From Labrys sp. WJW (GTDB lineage Bacteria; Pseudomonadota; Alphaproteobacteria; Rhizobiales; Labraceae): a DNA stretch of 64,000 nt. The DNA lies in NCBI RefSeq assembly GCF_001676615.1, contig NZ_LYXZ01000037.1:1-64000 (forward strand), in the 5' to 3' direction. Below are positions 54,110 to 63,734 of this stretch, in pieces. Position numbers and translations under genes: made by a program. How positions within the stretch are numbered: position 1 is the stretch's first letter; every line of letters starts with the position of its first letter. The notes under the pieces are model-generated. The model saw only the letters and a program-made list of their open reading frames with translations, was not told where the DNA came from and made no database searches.

Positions 54110-56668
54110 ATGGCTGAAGGCGAGGAGGCGGCGGCACGCGGCGCCGCGGTCGATCGCAGCGAACGGCCCAGCGGCATCTTCTGGGTGCTCGTGCTCGCAG
54201 CGGTGATCATCGTGATTGCCTTTGGCGTTTATCTGCTTCCATCTGAATGGGGGTGGGCTGCGAGTTTCGGCATTCTTTCGATCTTTGCCATCCTCGGCAT
54301 GTTGATGATGTTTGCCTTGGCAATGGGTATCGCGCATTTCGGCCTGACAGCGACTGCCCGCAACGATCTCACCAAGCTGATCGCTGACGATTCTCCCGAA
54401 GGCATCCTCGTCACCAACAAGGATGGTCGCATCATCTATGCCAACGCGGCCTATTTGATGCTGACCGGCGCGATGGGCGAACAGGACATCCGCACGGTCG
54501 AGCGGGCCTTCACCGGGGACCCCGACGTTTCGGAGGCAACCTACCGCCTGGCCCAGGCCGCACGGGCCGGGCAGCGCCTCGCCGAGGAGTTCCGCATCGC
54601 TTCCGCCCCGCCTGCCGGAACGGCTTCCTGGTATCGCGTGCGGGTGCGCCCGATCGAGCGCCCGTCTGGAGCAGGGGAAACGGTATGGACCGTCGCCGAC
54701 ATCACGCGCGAGCGCGAGCGTCAGGAAAACGTGTTCCAGGAACTGCAGCACGCCATCGACTATCTCGACCATGCGCCGGCCGGCTTCTTCTCCGCCGATC
54801 CCTCGGGTGAGATCGTCTATCTCAACGCCACGCTCGCCGGTTGGCTCGACTATGATCTCGCCCAGTTCGGCACGGGCGGCCTGACGCTGGCCGATGTCGC
54901 CCCGGGCAATGCCGGCGCCCTGGTGGTGACGCAGGCCAGCGAGCCGGGCAGCGTGCGCACCGAGATTTTCGACATCGATCTCAGGCGGCGCAACGGCACC
55001 ATCATGCCGGTGCGCCTGTTCCACAAGATCGCCTTTGCCGCCGACGGCCAGCCCGGTCCGTCGCGCACGCTGGTGATCTATCGCGGTCCGGGCGGCGACG
55101 TCTCCGAAGGCCTGCGGGCGGCAGAAGTGCGGTTTGCCCGCTTCTTCAACAATTCTCCCCTGGCCATTGCGACCATTGACGAAAACGCCAGGATCGTGCG
55201 CACCAACGCAGCGTTCATGCGCCTGTTCAAGGAGTCCCTCAACGGCGATGCGCCGGGCCATTCCCTGCTCGAGGCCGTCATCGAGCGCGACCGCGAGGGG
55301 CTGAGCAAGCTGACCCGCCTTGCCATGGCCGGTCGGGGCGACATCGAACCGGCCGAGGCCTCCTTGGTTGGACAGGGCAGCCGCTCCGCCCGCTTCTGGT
55401 TCGCGCCCGTCGATCGCGGCGAGAACGAGAAGGAAGCGGCGATCGTCTACATGATCGACACCACCGAGCAGCGCACGCTGCAGGAGCAGTTCACCCAGAG
55501 CCAGAAGATGAACGCGGTCGGGCAGCTCGCCGGCGGCGTGGCGCACGATTTCAACAATGTGCTCGGGGTGATCATGCTGGCGGCCGATTCCCTGCTCGGC
55601 AGCCACAAGCCCGGTGATCCCGCCTTCCAGGACATCATGGCGATCAAGAGCAACGCCAACCGCGCAGCCAATCTGGTGCGCCAGTTGCTTGCCTTCTCGC
55701 GCCGCCAGACCCTGCGCCCGCAGGTGCTGAATCTCAACGACGCGATGTCGGACCTGTCGATGCTGCTGCGGCGCCTGCTGGGTGAGAAGGTGGCGCTGGA
55801 GGTCGTGCATGGCCGCGATCTGTGGCCGGTGAAGGTGGACGTCAACCAGTTCGAACAGGTGGTGATGAACCTCACCGTCAACGCGCGTGATGCCATGCCC
55901 GACGGCGGCAAGGTGATCATCCGCACGCGCAACGTGCCGATCTCGGAGGCGAGCGCTCTCGATCGCAGCGAGCTGCCGCCGGCCGACTATGTCACCGTCG
56001 AGGTCGAGGACAATGGCAGCGGCATTTCGCCTGTCGTACTCGACAAGATCTTCGAACCCTTCTTCACCACCAAGGATGTCGGCAAGGGTACAGGCCTGGG
56101 GCTTTCGACCGTTTACGGTATCGTCAAACAGACGGGTGGCTCTATTCTCGTCCATTCGGTGGAGGGGAAGGGCACGATCTTCCAGATCTTCCTGCCGCGC
56201 CTGGTCGAGCCGGCGAAGGTCGCCAGTGTGGAGGCCGAGAGTGCTCCGGACCCGGCGGGTTCGGCGCCAGCCAAGTCCAAGGACATGCCCGACCTTACCG
56301 GCCGGGGTCGCATCCTGTTGGTCGAGGACGAGGAAGCCTTGCGCGCGCTTTCCGCCCGTACCCTGGCGGCCCGCGGTTTCGAGGTGATCGAGGCCGGCTC
56401 CGGCATCGAGGCCCTGCAGATCATCGACGAGGGCGAGAGCGAGATCGATCTCGTCGTCTCCGACGTGGTGATGCCCGAAATGGATGGGCCGACCCTGCTC
56501 AAGGAAATGCGCAAGCGCCAGTCGAAGACGCGGATCATCTTCGTCTCCGGCTATGCCGAGGAAGCCTTCGCCAAGAACATGCCGGAGGGCGAGGAGTTCG
56601 CCTTCCTGCCCAAGCCCTTCTCGATGAAGCAGCTGGTCGAGGCCGTGAAGTCCAACATGAAGCCGTAG
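54110..56668 (+). CDS. cckA: cell-cycle hybrid histidine kinase CckA
   Basis: 852 aa from ATG 54110; GTG 54098 would add four residues. Two membrane segments lie at about 22-44 and 50-75, then PAS domains (about 85-205, 215-330, 335-455), a HisKA domain with H479 in [16 protein letters not shown], an ATPase domain ([41 protein letters not shown]) and a receiver domain with D785 in [13 protein letters not shown]. CckA phosphorylates ChpT and so controls CtrA. All key residues are present. It diverges from the FliO-like gene. Confidence 0.96.
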   Translation: MAEGEEAAARGAAVDRSERPSGIFWVLVLAAVIIVIAFGVYLLPSEWGWAASFGILSIFAILGMLMMFALAMGIAHFGLTATARNDLTKLIADDSPEGILVTNKDGRIIYANAAYLMLTGAMGEQDIRTVERAFTGDPDVSEATYRLAQAARAGQRLAEEFRIASAPPAGTASWYRVRVRPIERPSGAGETVWTVADITRERERQENVFQELQHAIDYLDHAPAGFFSADPSGEIVYLNATLAGWLDYDLAQFGTGGLTLADVAPGNAGALVVTQASEPGSVRTEIFDIDLRRRNGTIMPVRLFHKIAFAADGQPGPSRTLVIYRGPGGDVSEGLRAAEVRFARFFNNSPLAIATIDENARIVRTNAAFMRLFKESLNGDAPGHSLLEAVIERDREGLSKLTRLAMAGRGDIEPAEASLVGQGSRSARFWFAPVDRGENEKEAAIVYMIDTTEQRTLQEQFTQSQKMNAVGQLAGGVAHDFNNVLGVIMLAADSLLGSHKPGDPAFQDIMAIKSNANRAANLVRQLLAFSRRQTLRPQVLNLNDAMSDLSMLLRRLLGEKVALEVVHGRDLWPVKVDVNQFEQVVMNLTVNARDAMPDGGKVIIRTRNVPISEASALDRSELPPADYVTVEVEDNGSGISPVVLDKIFEPFFTTKDVGKGTGLGLSTVYGIVKQTGGSILVHSVEGKGTIFQIFLPRLVEPAKVASVEAESAPDPAGSAPAKSKDMPDLTGRGRILLVEDEEALRALSARTLAARGFEVIEAGSGIEALQIIDEGESEIDLVVSDVVMPEMDGPTLLKEMRKRQSKTRIIFVSGYAEEAFAKNMPEGEEFAFLPKPFSMKQLVEAVKSNMKP

Positions 56669-56844
56669 GGCGGGCGCGGTCGTCTCGGTTGCCTGGGCAC
56701 CATCATGGTGTGGTCTTCGCAAGGGCAGTGACCACGGGGTCATCGCGGACGCACTGCAACACGCAGTGGTGCAGTGCAGATCCGGGATCGCAAGCCGACT
56801 GTGGCTCATTTCTGCGCGGTCCCGTGTCTGCGAAGCAGCATTTC

Positions 56845-57840
56845 ATGCTGCATCGCGCACGGGATGACCAGAGGAGAACAATTGCATTCAACGATAGTCC
56901 AGGTGTTATTCTATTGATTTTTCTTGCGAATATCCGAGGGGTCGCAGCTGCTGCATTGCTGTTATGTGCCATCTCCGCTCCCGCCGAAGCGGCGGGGACG
57001 CCGGGATGCGACCTCGGCGGCACGCATATCCGCTCGATTCCCGATCCCGTTTCGGGGCGATCCTATGATGTCGAGATCACCCTGCCGTCGGATTATCAGG
57101 CCAATCCAACCAAGCGCTTCGCGGTGCTTTATTATGCCGATGGCGGCCACCTTGCCGCATCGGTCACCTGCCTGTCGAAGGAACCCCGGCGCCAGGAGGC
57201 CCTTCGGCTGGTGAGAAAGCTTCACCGCGAAGGCAAGCTCTCGGATGAGCCCATCCTCGTCGGCCTTTCCTATGCCAGGGGCGAAGGTTTTGCGGTGAGC
57301 CGAGCGCGCGACTATACGCCGGTGGCCGACAAACCCGGCTATGGCGGGGCCGGGGCCTTCCAGGCCTATCTCGGCAGGACCGTCATTCCTGCGATCGAGG
57401 ACTCCTATCGCGCCGATCCAAGGCGGCGGCTGTTCTGGGGGCATTCCTATGGCGGGCTTTTGGGCGCGCGCATCCTGCTGACGGAACCCGGCCTCTTCCG
57501 GTCCTATATTCTCGGCAGTCCGTCCTTCTGGTTCGCCGACCATGCCATTCTGTCGATCGAGGCCGATTACGCCAAGACGCACCGCGATCTCAAGGCCGAT
57601 GTCCTGATCTATGTCGGCGGTGACGAGATCAGCCGCTACGATCCTGGCCGGCAGGGCAATACCCAGGACATGGTCGCCGATGTCAGGACATTCGAGAAGC
57701 GATTGAAATCGCGGGGTTTTCCGAGCCTGACCATTCGCTCTCTGGTCGTGGCCGGCAAGAATCACCGCACCACCATCCCGCCAGGCTTTTCCTGGGCCAT
57801 CACTTCGGCTCTCGGCGGCCTTCCGGCGCGGTGGAGATAA
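56845..57840 (+). CDS. secreted alpha/beta-hydrolase of the esterase D/Fes type (paralogue 1)
   Basis: 331 aa from ATG 56845, the least certain start here; an upstream frame begins at 56689 and a TTG at 56918 would give a shorter signal. The hydrophobic stretch VAAAALLLCAISAPAEAAG is the export signal. The esterase domain (PF00756) starts at IPDPVSGRSYDVEITLPSDY; the nucleophile Ser is in WGHSYGGLLGARIL, the probable catalytic His in AGKNHRTTIPPGF. Relatives cleave siderophore trilactones or other esters. Its stop lies 24 nt before the GTG of the paralogue. Confidence 0.82.
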   Translation: MLHRARDDQRRTIAFNDSPGVILLIFLANIRGVAAAALLLCAISAPAEAAGTPGCDLGGTHIRSIPDPVSGRSYDVEITLPSDYQANPTKRFAVLYYADGGHLAASVTCLSKEPRRQEALRLVRKLHREGKLSDEPILVGLSYARGEGFAVSRARDYTPVADKPGYGGAGAFQAYLGRTVIPAIEDSYRADPRRRLFWGHSYGGLLGARILLTEPGLFRSYILGSPSFWFADHAILSIEADYAKTHRDLKADVLIYVGGDEISRYDPGRQGNTQDMVADVRTFEKRLKSRGFPSLTIRSLVVAGKNHRTTIPPGFSWAITSALGGLPARWR

Positions 57841-57866
57841 TGCAGGCGGATCCAGGAGGCTTTTGC

Positions 57867-58862
57867 GTGTCGGCTTTGCATCGGACAGGGCGCGCTGTCT
57901 GGCAGTTGGTTCGGCGGGATGTCGTGCGAGCTGCACTCGGCTGGGCCGCGATCGCTCTCCTGGGCCTGGGCACGACGGCCGCCGCAGCGCAGACCAAGCC
58001 CGGCAATTGGCGCAATTGCGATCCCGGCGGCATCCAGACCCTATCGGTGCCGGATCCGGTTTCCGGGCGATCCTATGACGTCGAGATCAGCCTGCCGCCC
58101 GACTACGACGCCGATACCTCGAAGCGTCACCCGGTTCTCTATCTGGCCGACGGCGGCCGCGCGACCCGGCCGCTGACCTGCCTGGTCAAAGCCCTTTACA
58201 GCAAGGGAGAACTGACCGAAGAACCCATCATCGTCGGGCTTTCCTATGCAAAGGGAGAGACCCTGGAGGTAAGCCGCAAGCGCGACTATACCCCTGTTCC
58301 TCTCAAGCCTGGTGATACCGCCTATGGCGGCGGACAGGCCTATCAGCTTTATCTGCGCGCCACAGTGATCCCCCATGTCGAGAGCCTGTATCGCGTGGAC
58401 CCCGGCCAGCGTCTCTACTGGGGACATTCCTATGGTGGTCTCCTGGGCACCCGCATCCTGCTGACGGAACCGGGCCTGTTCAAGACCTACATTCTCGGAA
58501 GCCCGTCGCTCTGGTTCGCGGATCACGCCATTCTGGCGCTCGAAGCCGACTATGCCAAAGCCAACAGCGACCTGAAGGCCGATATCCTGATGTATGTCGG
58601 CGGCGAGGAAGTCAGCCGCTACGACCCGGGCCGGCGTGGCCAGACCAGGGACATGGTCGGCGACATGAAGGCGTTCGAGGCGCGGCTGAAGCAGCGCAGC
58701 TTCCCAAGCCTGTCCATCCGCTCCCTGGTGGTGCCGGGCAAGAACCACCGGAACACCATTCCGCCCGGCTTCACCTGGGCCATCACCTCGGTGCTCGGCG
58801 GCGGCGAGACGGTGCAGTCACGCCAGGGCGTCTTGCGATCCGCGGGAAGCGAAGGTCCGTAG
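57867..58862 (+). CDS. secreted alpha/beta-hydrolase of the esterase D/Fes type (paralogue 2)
   Basis: 331 aa from GTG 57867, chosen for the perfect AGGAGG 7 nt upstream; ATG 57840 overlaps the previous stop and is the alternative. Signal segment ALGWAAIALLGLGTTAAAA. It shares with paralogue 1 the blocks VPDPVSGRSYDVEISLPPDY, YWGHSYGGLLGTRILLTEPG and GKNHRNTIPPGFTWAI, but a segment of about 10 residues after the TCL motif is missing. All catalytic positions are kept in both. Substrate unknown; no siderophore genes are visible. Confidence 0.88.
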   Translation: MSALHRTGRAVWQLVRRDVVRAALGWAAIALLGLGTTAAAAQTKPGNWRNCDPGGIQTLSVPDPVSGRSYDVEISLPPDYDADTSKRHPVLYLADGGRATRPLTCLVKALYSKGELTEEPIIVGLSYAKGETLEVSRKRDYTPVPLKPGDTAYGGGQAYQLYLRATVIPHVESLYRVDPGQRLYWGHSYGGLLGTRILLTEPGLFKTYILGSPSLWFADHAILALEADYAKANSDLKADILMYVGGEEVSRYDPGRRGQTRDMVGDMKAFEARLKQRSFPSLSIRSLVVPGKNHRNTIPPGFTWAITSVLGGGETVQSRQGVLRSAGSEGP

Positions 58863-58959
58863 AACGCCTGGTCGTTGTTTGTTCTTAAATCATACCATCT
58901 ATGGTTGTAGATAGAGGTGGTGGCCGAAGGTCGATATCCCAGCCTTTCCTGATAGCGGC

Positions 58960-60858
58960 ATGCATTCCGAGACTTGTCTTCCCCGCCTCGAACGTCCTGA
59001 AGCCGGCTGTGATGCGTCGTCCGGCTATTTCAACGCGGCTCCGACGCGGGTGTTTCCCTCGCTGGACCACCTGCGAAGGGCGATGACCTGGGCCAATGCC
59101 TCGGGTGGCCTGTTTCTCGACTACCTCTTGGAAGGGAACTATTTCGCGGGCAAGGCGACATGGGTCAATCCATCTGCCCCCGTACGCCAGGCCTATGAAG
59201 CCATGGTGGCAGCCAATCCCTTCTTGATCTCAGAAAGTCCCTATCAGCCCGCCTTTGCCCGCAAGGACGTGCGGGTGAGGGGGCAGAACAAGGTTTTCGT
59301 CGCACGGCTCGATACAGCCTGCGAAGAGGTGCGGCTGGTTGCCGGGGAGCACCGCAAGGCACGCGAGGCCGGTATCTGCCGGCCGAGGGCGATATTTGCC
59401 GGAGGTCCCGCCGCCAAGATCGGCGCCCTTCTGAGCGGCTTGCAGACAAACCCTGCCGACGCGTCGGACGTGGTGTTTGTGCTGGATGGAGCCGAGCAGT
59501 CCAATGAAAGCGGTTCGGCGAGTTACGAGCATGTCAATCATGCCAATGCGCTCAACGCCGAACTCGACAATACCGGGCTCGGCATTCTGGGTACCGCCCT
59601 CCGACGCGCCATCTTCGGCGAGGCGGATGCTTCGGTTGCCCTCGGCGTCGATTACAGGAAGGTCGACCTTTGGCCCCGCGGCGTCCGGTTGCGGGATTTG
59701 CCTGTCTATCTCCACAACGAATGGCACGGCTTGGCGCAGCGCGTTCGCAAACTCCTGGGATGGCCGACGGATCATCTGAAGAGCCGTTTGGCCAGCAAGG
59801 TTTCGACTCAGATTCTCGCCGAGATCGAGCGGCAAATGGAAATCCGGCTGCGTCTCGACCAGGAGAGTCCGCGTGCCGTCTTTCTCTATCTTTCGCGCAG
59901 GAACCATGAAGCTTCCCTGGTCGACAACCGCGAGCTTGCGGAGGATGTCGGCCTGGCGATCCAAAAGCTCGACGCGGCCAGCCTGGAGGCCTTCTATGGT
60001 CCCGCCATCCTGGATCGCGTGGTGTCAGGCGATCTCTTCCTGGACAATGGTTGCATTCGCCATGGTTTCGATCGCCTCTGCATGGATGCCATGGAGCGCA
60101 ACGGCATCGAATGCCGGCACCGGCAGCGCCTGAGCCGGGTCTATTTCGAGGAGGACGGGCATGGCAAGGCCCGGGCGGCTGCGGTCACCGTGGAGGACAT
60201 GAACACGGGAATGCTCTCGCATCTGGCCTTGGACCATCTGTGCCTCTCGCTCGGCCCGACGGCGACATTCCACTATGAGCCGACCGGCCACATGCTGCCG
60301 GCCCTGTCGGATCGCCTTGGCCTCGATCTGCCCGTTCCCCATCAGACCATCGCGACCGGCCTTTCGGCCCAGCTCCTGTTCAGGATCATCGATCCCGACA
60401 AGGTGCGCAACCTGCCTTTTACCGGAATGAAACAGACGCATTTCGTCGAGATCGGGCGAACCTCCAGCCATCTGGTGATGAAACTGACCTGCGGCGGCGT
60501 GATCGGCCTGCCCGTCTATAGCCGGAGCTATGCCATCAATGCGCTGGCGAGCATCCTCGCCATATTGACGCCGGAATGCGGCCTGGCCTTCGAGGACGTG
60601 ATCTGCGCATGGCCTTGCACGCGAGGCATCAATGGCCCCAACAACGGCCAGATCGTCCGGCTCGGCGACAATGCGGTGGCACGCTTCGGCGAAGGGGGCA
60701 CGGGCATGTCGAAAATGGGCAGCAATGCCCAGACCATGCTGGATCTGGCAGGAATGAAATGGCCGGTCTCACCGGAATTGCGGCTGGACCCATCCCTTTA
60801 CCAGCATACGGTCATCGACCGTCGCAAGCCTGTCGCCAGGCGGCTGGGTCTGCGTTGA
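58960..60858 (+). CDS. unrecognised protein, divergent DAO-like (FAD-dependent oxidoreductase) fold suspected
   Basis: 632 aa, soluble, no signal peptide; the ATG 58960 has no clear ribosome binding site. Residues 1-140 match nothing known to me. From about 145 a beta-alpha-beta pattern (RAIFAGGPAAKIGALLSGLQ, then VVFVLDGAEQ) looks like a worn dinucleotide-binding motif without the usual GxGxxG. The end, with AWPCTRGINGPNNGQ and RFGEGGTGMSKMGSNAQTML, resembles the C-terminal FAD-binding part of DAO proteins such as DadA. The call is tentative. It follows the two esterases by 97 nt and converges with tetR. Confidence 0.55.
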   Translation: MHSETCLPRLERPEAGCDASSGYFNAAPTRVFPSLDHLRRAMTWANASGGLFLDYLLEGNYFAGKATWVNPSAPVRQAYEAMVAANPFLISESPYQPAFARKDVRVRGQNKVFVARLDTACEEVRLVAGEHRKAREAGICRPRAIFAGGPAAKIGALLSGLQTNPADASDVVFVLDGAEQSNESGSASYEHVNHANALNAELDNTGLGILGTALRRAIFGEADASVALGVDYRKVDLWPRGVRLRDLPVYLHNEWHGLAQRVRKLLGWPTDHLKSRLASKVSTQILAEIERQMEIRLRLDQESPRAVFLYLSRRNHEASLVDNRELAEDVGLAIQKLDAASLEAFYGPAILDRVVSGDLFLDNGCIRHGFDRLCMDAMERNGIECRHRQRLSRVYFEEDGHGKARAAAVTVEDMNTGMLSHLALDHLCLSLGPTATFHYEPTGHMLPALSDRLGLDLPVPHQTIATGLSAQLLFRIIDPDKVRNLPFTGMKQTHFVEIGRTSSHLVMKLTCGGVIGLPVYSRSYAINALASILAILTPECGLAFEDVICAWPCTRGINGPNNGQIVRLGDNAVARFGEGGTGMSKMGSNAQTMLDLAGMKWPVSPELRLDPSLYQHTVIDRRKPVARRLGLR

Positions 60859-60882
60859 GCCACCCCGGCAACCGGTGGTTTC

Positions 60883-61506
60883 TCATGCACTTTCGAGGCC
60901 TCGGCCCATGGCGCTGACCACCAGGGCGATCTGTTCGCGCAGATAGGGCAGGGGCAACTGCACCAGCTTGCCCTCGAGGCCGAGCAGCACCATGCCATGC
61001 GCGGCCGAGAACAGGGAGCGGGCGAGCAGGGCTCTTTCGGCGGCGGCGAGGCCAGGCTGGAGCACGGCAAGGGGGGCTTCCAGATGCCTGAACAGGGCGT
61101 CCTGCCGGCTGAGATGCTCTTGCGGTAGTTCCTGCCCTTCAGGCAGGCGAAGGTCGAACAAGGCGTGCCAGCGCCCGCCATGCTCGGCGGCGAAATCGAG
61201 ATAGCCGTTGGCGAGTGCGATCAGCGTGCGATTGGCGACGGCACGAGGGCTGCCGCCGTCTGCGGCGGCCGCTTCGGCTTGCCGTCCCAGAATGGCGTCG
61301 AGCAGGCCAAAGCTGCGCGCGTTGACGGCCAGGATCAGGGCGGCGAGATCGGGGAATACCGTGTAGATGGCACCGAGGGCACAGCCGACCTCCTCGGCGA
61401 GAGCCCGCGCCTTCAGGGCTGCGTGACCCTGTTCGGCGATGGTTTTTTCAGCCGCTCCGATCAGCTTGTCCCGCAGCTCTTCCCGTCTTGACTGGGCCTT
61501 GGTCAT
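60883..61506 (-). CDS. TetR-family regulator with WHG-type C-terminal domain
   Basis: 207 aa. The N-terminal HTH at residues 10-55 includes IGAAEKTIAEQGHAALKARA and EEVGCALGAIYTVFPDLAAL. The C-domain with HGGRWHALFDLRLPEG matches the WHG domain of TetR_C_33. It diverges from the pspA-like gene across a 105-bp spacer with three TGAAC-N3-GTTCA operators, so it very likely represses itself and that operon. The ligand is unknown. Confidence 0.92.
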   Translation of the reverse strand: MTKAQSRREELRDKLIGAAEKTIAEQGHAALKARALAEEVGCALGAIYTVFPDLAALILAVNARSFGLLDAILGRQAEAAAADGGSPRAVANRTLIALANGYLDFAAEHGGRWHALFDLRLPEGQELPQEHLSRQDALFRHLEAPLAVLQPGLAAAERALLARSLFSAAHGMVLLGLEGKLVQLPLPYLREQIALVVSAMGRGLESA

Positions 61507-61520
61507 CCCCGATGCGTTCC

Positions 61521-61539
61521 TTTTGAACGTTGTTCAAAA
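61521..61539. promoter_or_regulatory. TetR operator O1
   Basis: A perfect palindrome TTTTGAAC-GTT-GTTCAAAA, 15 nt before the tetR start codon. It is the strongest of three related sites. Confidence 0.7.
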
Positions 61540-61546
61540 TTTTTCT

Positions 61547-61559
61547 TGAACGCAGTTCA
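61547..61559. promoter_or_regulatory. TetR operator O2
   Basis: TGAAC-GCA-GTTCA, the same 5+3+5 palindrome as O1 and O3 with a changed spacer. Its centre is 23 bp from that of O1. Confidence 0.65.
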
Positions 61560-61582
61560 CGATTCGATTAACGTCCAGTTTG

Positions 61583-61595
61583 TGAACGTTGTTCA
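61583..61595. promoter_or_regulatory. TetR operator O3
   Basis: TGAAC-GTT-GTTCA, identical to the O1 core. Its centre is 36 bp from that of O2, and it lies 17 nt before the pspA-like start. Confidence 0.7.
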
Positions 61596-61611
61596 TAACA
61601 CGGAGAGCGTG

Positions 61612-62301
61612 ATGTTCAAGACCATCGTGACTTTGTTCCGCGGTGCCGCCGCCGAAGCGGAGGACAATCTGATCGATCGCAATGCCGTGCGGATCCTGGA
61701 CCAGCAGATCCGGGATGCCCGCGCCGGCCTCGAACAGGGACGGCGAGCCTTGGCGGTGGCCATCGCCCAGGACAAGGCCGAGGCGCGCAGGCTCGGCGAT
61801 CTGCGCCGGCGCATCGCCGATCTCGACGAACGCGCCATCGAGGCGCTGCGCGGCGGGCGCGACGACCTGGCGGGGGAGGCGGCGGCCGAAATCGCCAATC
61901 TGGAAAACGATGCTGCGGCCATTGCTGCCGCCCAGGCGACGTTCGCCGCGGAAGCGGCACGGCTGCGCACCAAGCTGGCGGCGGCCGAGCGCCGGTTTCT
62001 TGAAATCGAACGAGGCCGGCGTATCACCGCGGCCGCCGAGACGGTGAACAAGCTCAAATCGGGCTTCGCCGAGGCCGCACCCGGTGCGGCCTTGACTGAC
62101 GCTGAGAGAACACTGGTCCGCCTCAGGGAGCGCCAGGTCCATCAGGACGACGTGGACCTCGAGCTCGAGGCCCTCGATACCGGGGCGCGCTCGGCGGCGA
62201 CAGCTGAAAAGCTCGAGGCGGAGGGGTTCGGCCCCTCGACGCGGACGACGGCCAAGGACGTGCTGGCGCGCTTGAAGGCACAAGCGGCACAGGCTGCCTG
62301 A
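61612..62301 (+). CDS. PspA/IM30-family membrane-stress protein
   Basis: 229 aa from ATG 61612; an in-frame start at 61546 would cross operator O3. MFKTIVTLFRGAAAEAEDNL and the DRNAVRILDQQIRDARAGLE helix match PspA/IM30; the rest is a long coiled coil rich in Ala/Glu/Arg. Such proteins form ESCRT-III-like rods that protect the inner membrane. It is followed after 40 nt by a YiaA-type gene, and both are probably derepressed when TetR binds its ligand. Confidence 0.85.
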   Translation: MFKTIVTLFRGAAAEAEDNLIDRNAVRILDQQIRDARAGLEQGRRALAVAIAQDKAEARRLGDLRRRIADLDERAIEALRGGRDDLAGEAAAEIANLENDAAAIAAAQATFAAEAARLRTKLAAAERRFLEIERGRRITAAAETVNKLKSGFAEAAPGAALTDAERTLVRLRERQVHQDDVDLELEALDTGARSAATAEKLEAEGFGPSTRTTAKDVLARLKAQAAQAA

Positions 62302-62341
62302 ACCGCCCTTCTTTCAACTTCTGAAAAATCGAGACAATCCC

Positions 62342-62623
62342 ATGGAACAGTCGAACCTGATCAAGCACTCCAATGCCTGGGTGACCTTCACCTATGCCGC
62401 CTTCGCCGGTGCTGCCGGCATGGTCGGCCTCGGCATCCTGTTTCTTCCGGTCGATATCTGGATCAAGGCCTACCTGAGCATGGGCACAGTGATGCTGATC
62501 CAGACCTGCGTGACACTGACCAAGACCCTGCGCGACCAGCAGGAGGCCGGCCGGCTGCACAACCGCATCGAGGACGCCAAGACCGAGCAATTGCTGATGC
62601 GCATAGACCGCGCCAAGGATTGA
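62342..62623 (+). CDS. YiaA/YiaB-family inner membrane protein
   Basis: 93 aa. AWVTFTYAAFAGAAGMVGLG, ILFLPVDIWIKAYLSMGTVM and LTKTLRDQQEA are the two-helix YiaAB domain (PF05360). Two membrane segments, then a charged C-terminal helix (RLHNRIEDAKTEQLLMRIDR). Function unknown, but it often occurs with PspA-like genes. It converges with metA. Confidence 0.88.
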   Translation: MEQSNLIKHSNAWVTFTYAAFAGAAGMVGLGILFLPVDIWIKAYLSMGTVMLIQTCVTLTKTLRDQQEAGRLHNRIEDAKTEQLLMRIDRAKD

Positions 62624-62680
62624 CGGGGGTGGGGGCGCGCGAAACGCGGTGGGCCGGGGCGCCCGCGCAGCCGGGGCTTC

Positions 62681-63604
62681 TCAACGTCCCTTGCCGACCT
62701 CCGCCAGATCGTAGGAGGTCGTCTGGTAGATCTCGTTGATCCAGTTGCCGAACAGGAGATGGGCATGGCTGCGCCAGAAATTGCGCGGCGGGAAGGATGG
62801 GTCGTCATAGGGGAAGTAGTTCTTCGGCAACTTGATCGGCACGCCCGACTCGACGTCGCGGAAATATTCGTCGGCCAGCGAGGTCGATTCATATTCGACA
62901 TGGTTGAACAAATAGAGCCGGTTGCCCTTTTGCTCGTGGATGAGACACACGCCGGTCTCATCCGAATCCATCAGGATCTCCAGCTCCGGGTTCTTGCGCA
63001 CATCTTCGCCACGCACTTCCGTCCAGCGCGAGACCGGGATGTGGAAGTCGTCCGAAAAGCCGTTCAGATAGATGGAGGCCGGCTTGCGGTTGTGGTGCTG
63101 GTAGACCCCGAAGGCCTTCTCGGTCAGGTCATATTTGGGAATTCGATGGAAGTGCCAGATCGCCGCCATCGCGCCCCAGCACACGTTCAGCGTGGAATGG
63201 ACGTTGGTCGTGGTCCAGTCCAGGATCTGCTCGAGTTCCTTCCAATAGGTGACGTCCTCGAAGGGCAGCGTCTCCACCGGCGCGCCGGTGATGATGAAGC
63301 CGTCGAACTTGCGGTCGCGGACTTCCTCCCAGGTTTCGTAGAAGGCGAGCAGGTGGTCTTCCGAGGTGTTCTTGGCACGATGGCCGCCGACGCGGACCAG
63401 CGATAGCTCGACCTGCAGCGGCGTGGCTCCGACCAGGCGCGCCATCTGCAGTTCGGTGCGGATCTTGTTCGGCATCAGGTTGAGCAGGCCGATCTGCAAA
63501 GGGCGGATGTCCTGCCGGATGGCGGCCGTTTCCGTCATCACCCGCACCCCTTCGCTGACCAGGGTGGAGAAGGCAGGCAAAGTATCCGGAATCTTGATAG
63601 GCAT
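62681..63604 (-). CDS. metA: homoserine O-acetyltransferase, MetA family
   Basis: 307 aa from ATG 63604 ([15 protein letters not shown]); a longer frame starts at 63655 inside the riboswitch region. Catalytic C142 ([10 protein letters not shown]) and H235/E237 (FNHVEYES) are at the standard positions. Residue 111 is Glu (GAPVE), where E. coli has Gly; this residue is known to make MetA use acetyl-CoA rather than succinyl-CoA. First committed step of methionine synthesis. Translation is probably controlled by the SAM-II element just upstream. Confidence 0.95.
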   Translation of the reverse strand: MPIKIPDTLPAFSTLVSEGVRVMTETAAIRQDIRPLQIGLLNLMPNKIRTELQMARLVGATPLQVELSLVRVGGHRAKNTSEDHLLAFYETWEEVRDRKFDGFIITGAPVETLPFEDVTYWKELEQILDWTTTNVHSTLNVCWGAMAAIWHFHRIPKYDLTEKAFGVYQHHNRKPASIYLNGFSDDFHIPVSRWTEVRGEDVRKNPELEILMDSDETGVCLIHEQKGNRLYLFNHVEYESTSLADEYFRDVESGVPIKLPKNYFPYDDPSFPPRNFWRSHAHLLFGNWINEIYQTTSYDLAEVGKGR

Positions 63605-63671
63605 GTTGCACTCGATCGACGTTGGGCCAGCCGGAAAGCAATGCGACAGGTCCACGGATGGAATGCATCCA

Positions 63672-63727
63672 GCGGCCCTTTAGCGAGTTGTTTAACGTGG
63701 CTGCAAGCCGGCCGGCCAAATCACCAC
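63672..63727 (-). promoter_or_regulatory. SAM-II riboswitch before metA
   Basis: Read on the - strand, GTGGTGATTTGGCC (63727-63714) is followed by CTTGCAGCCACGTTAAACAA and CTCGCTAAAGGG. These are the conserved P1 strand, loop and pseudoknot strands of the SAM-II aptamer, found upstream of metA in alphaproteobacteria. CTTGCAGCCAC pairs with GTGG. S-adenosylmethionine binding is expected to block metA translation. Confidence 0.88.
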
Positions 63728-63734
63728 GGAATGA

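Noticed and set aside
54056-56809. 917-residue open frame opposite cckA
   Set aside because: Antisense shadow with no domain pattern; cckA has all kinase and receiver motifs.
56845-60858. Siderophore utilisation cluster
   Set aside because: Apart from the esterase fold there is no TonB receptor, Fur box, synthetase or ABC importer in the area.
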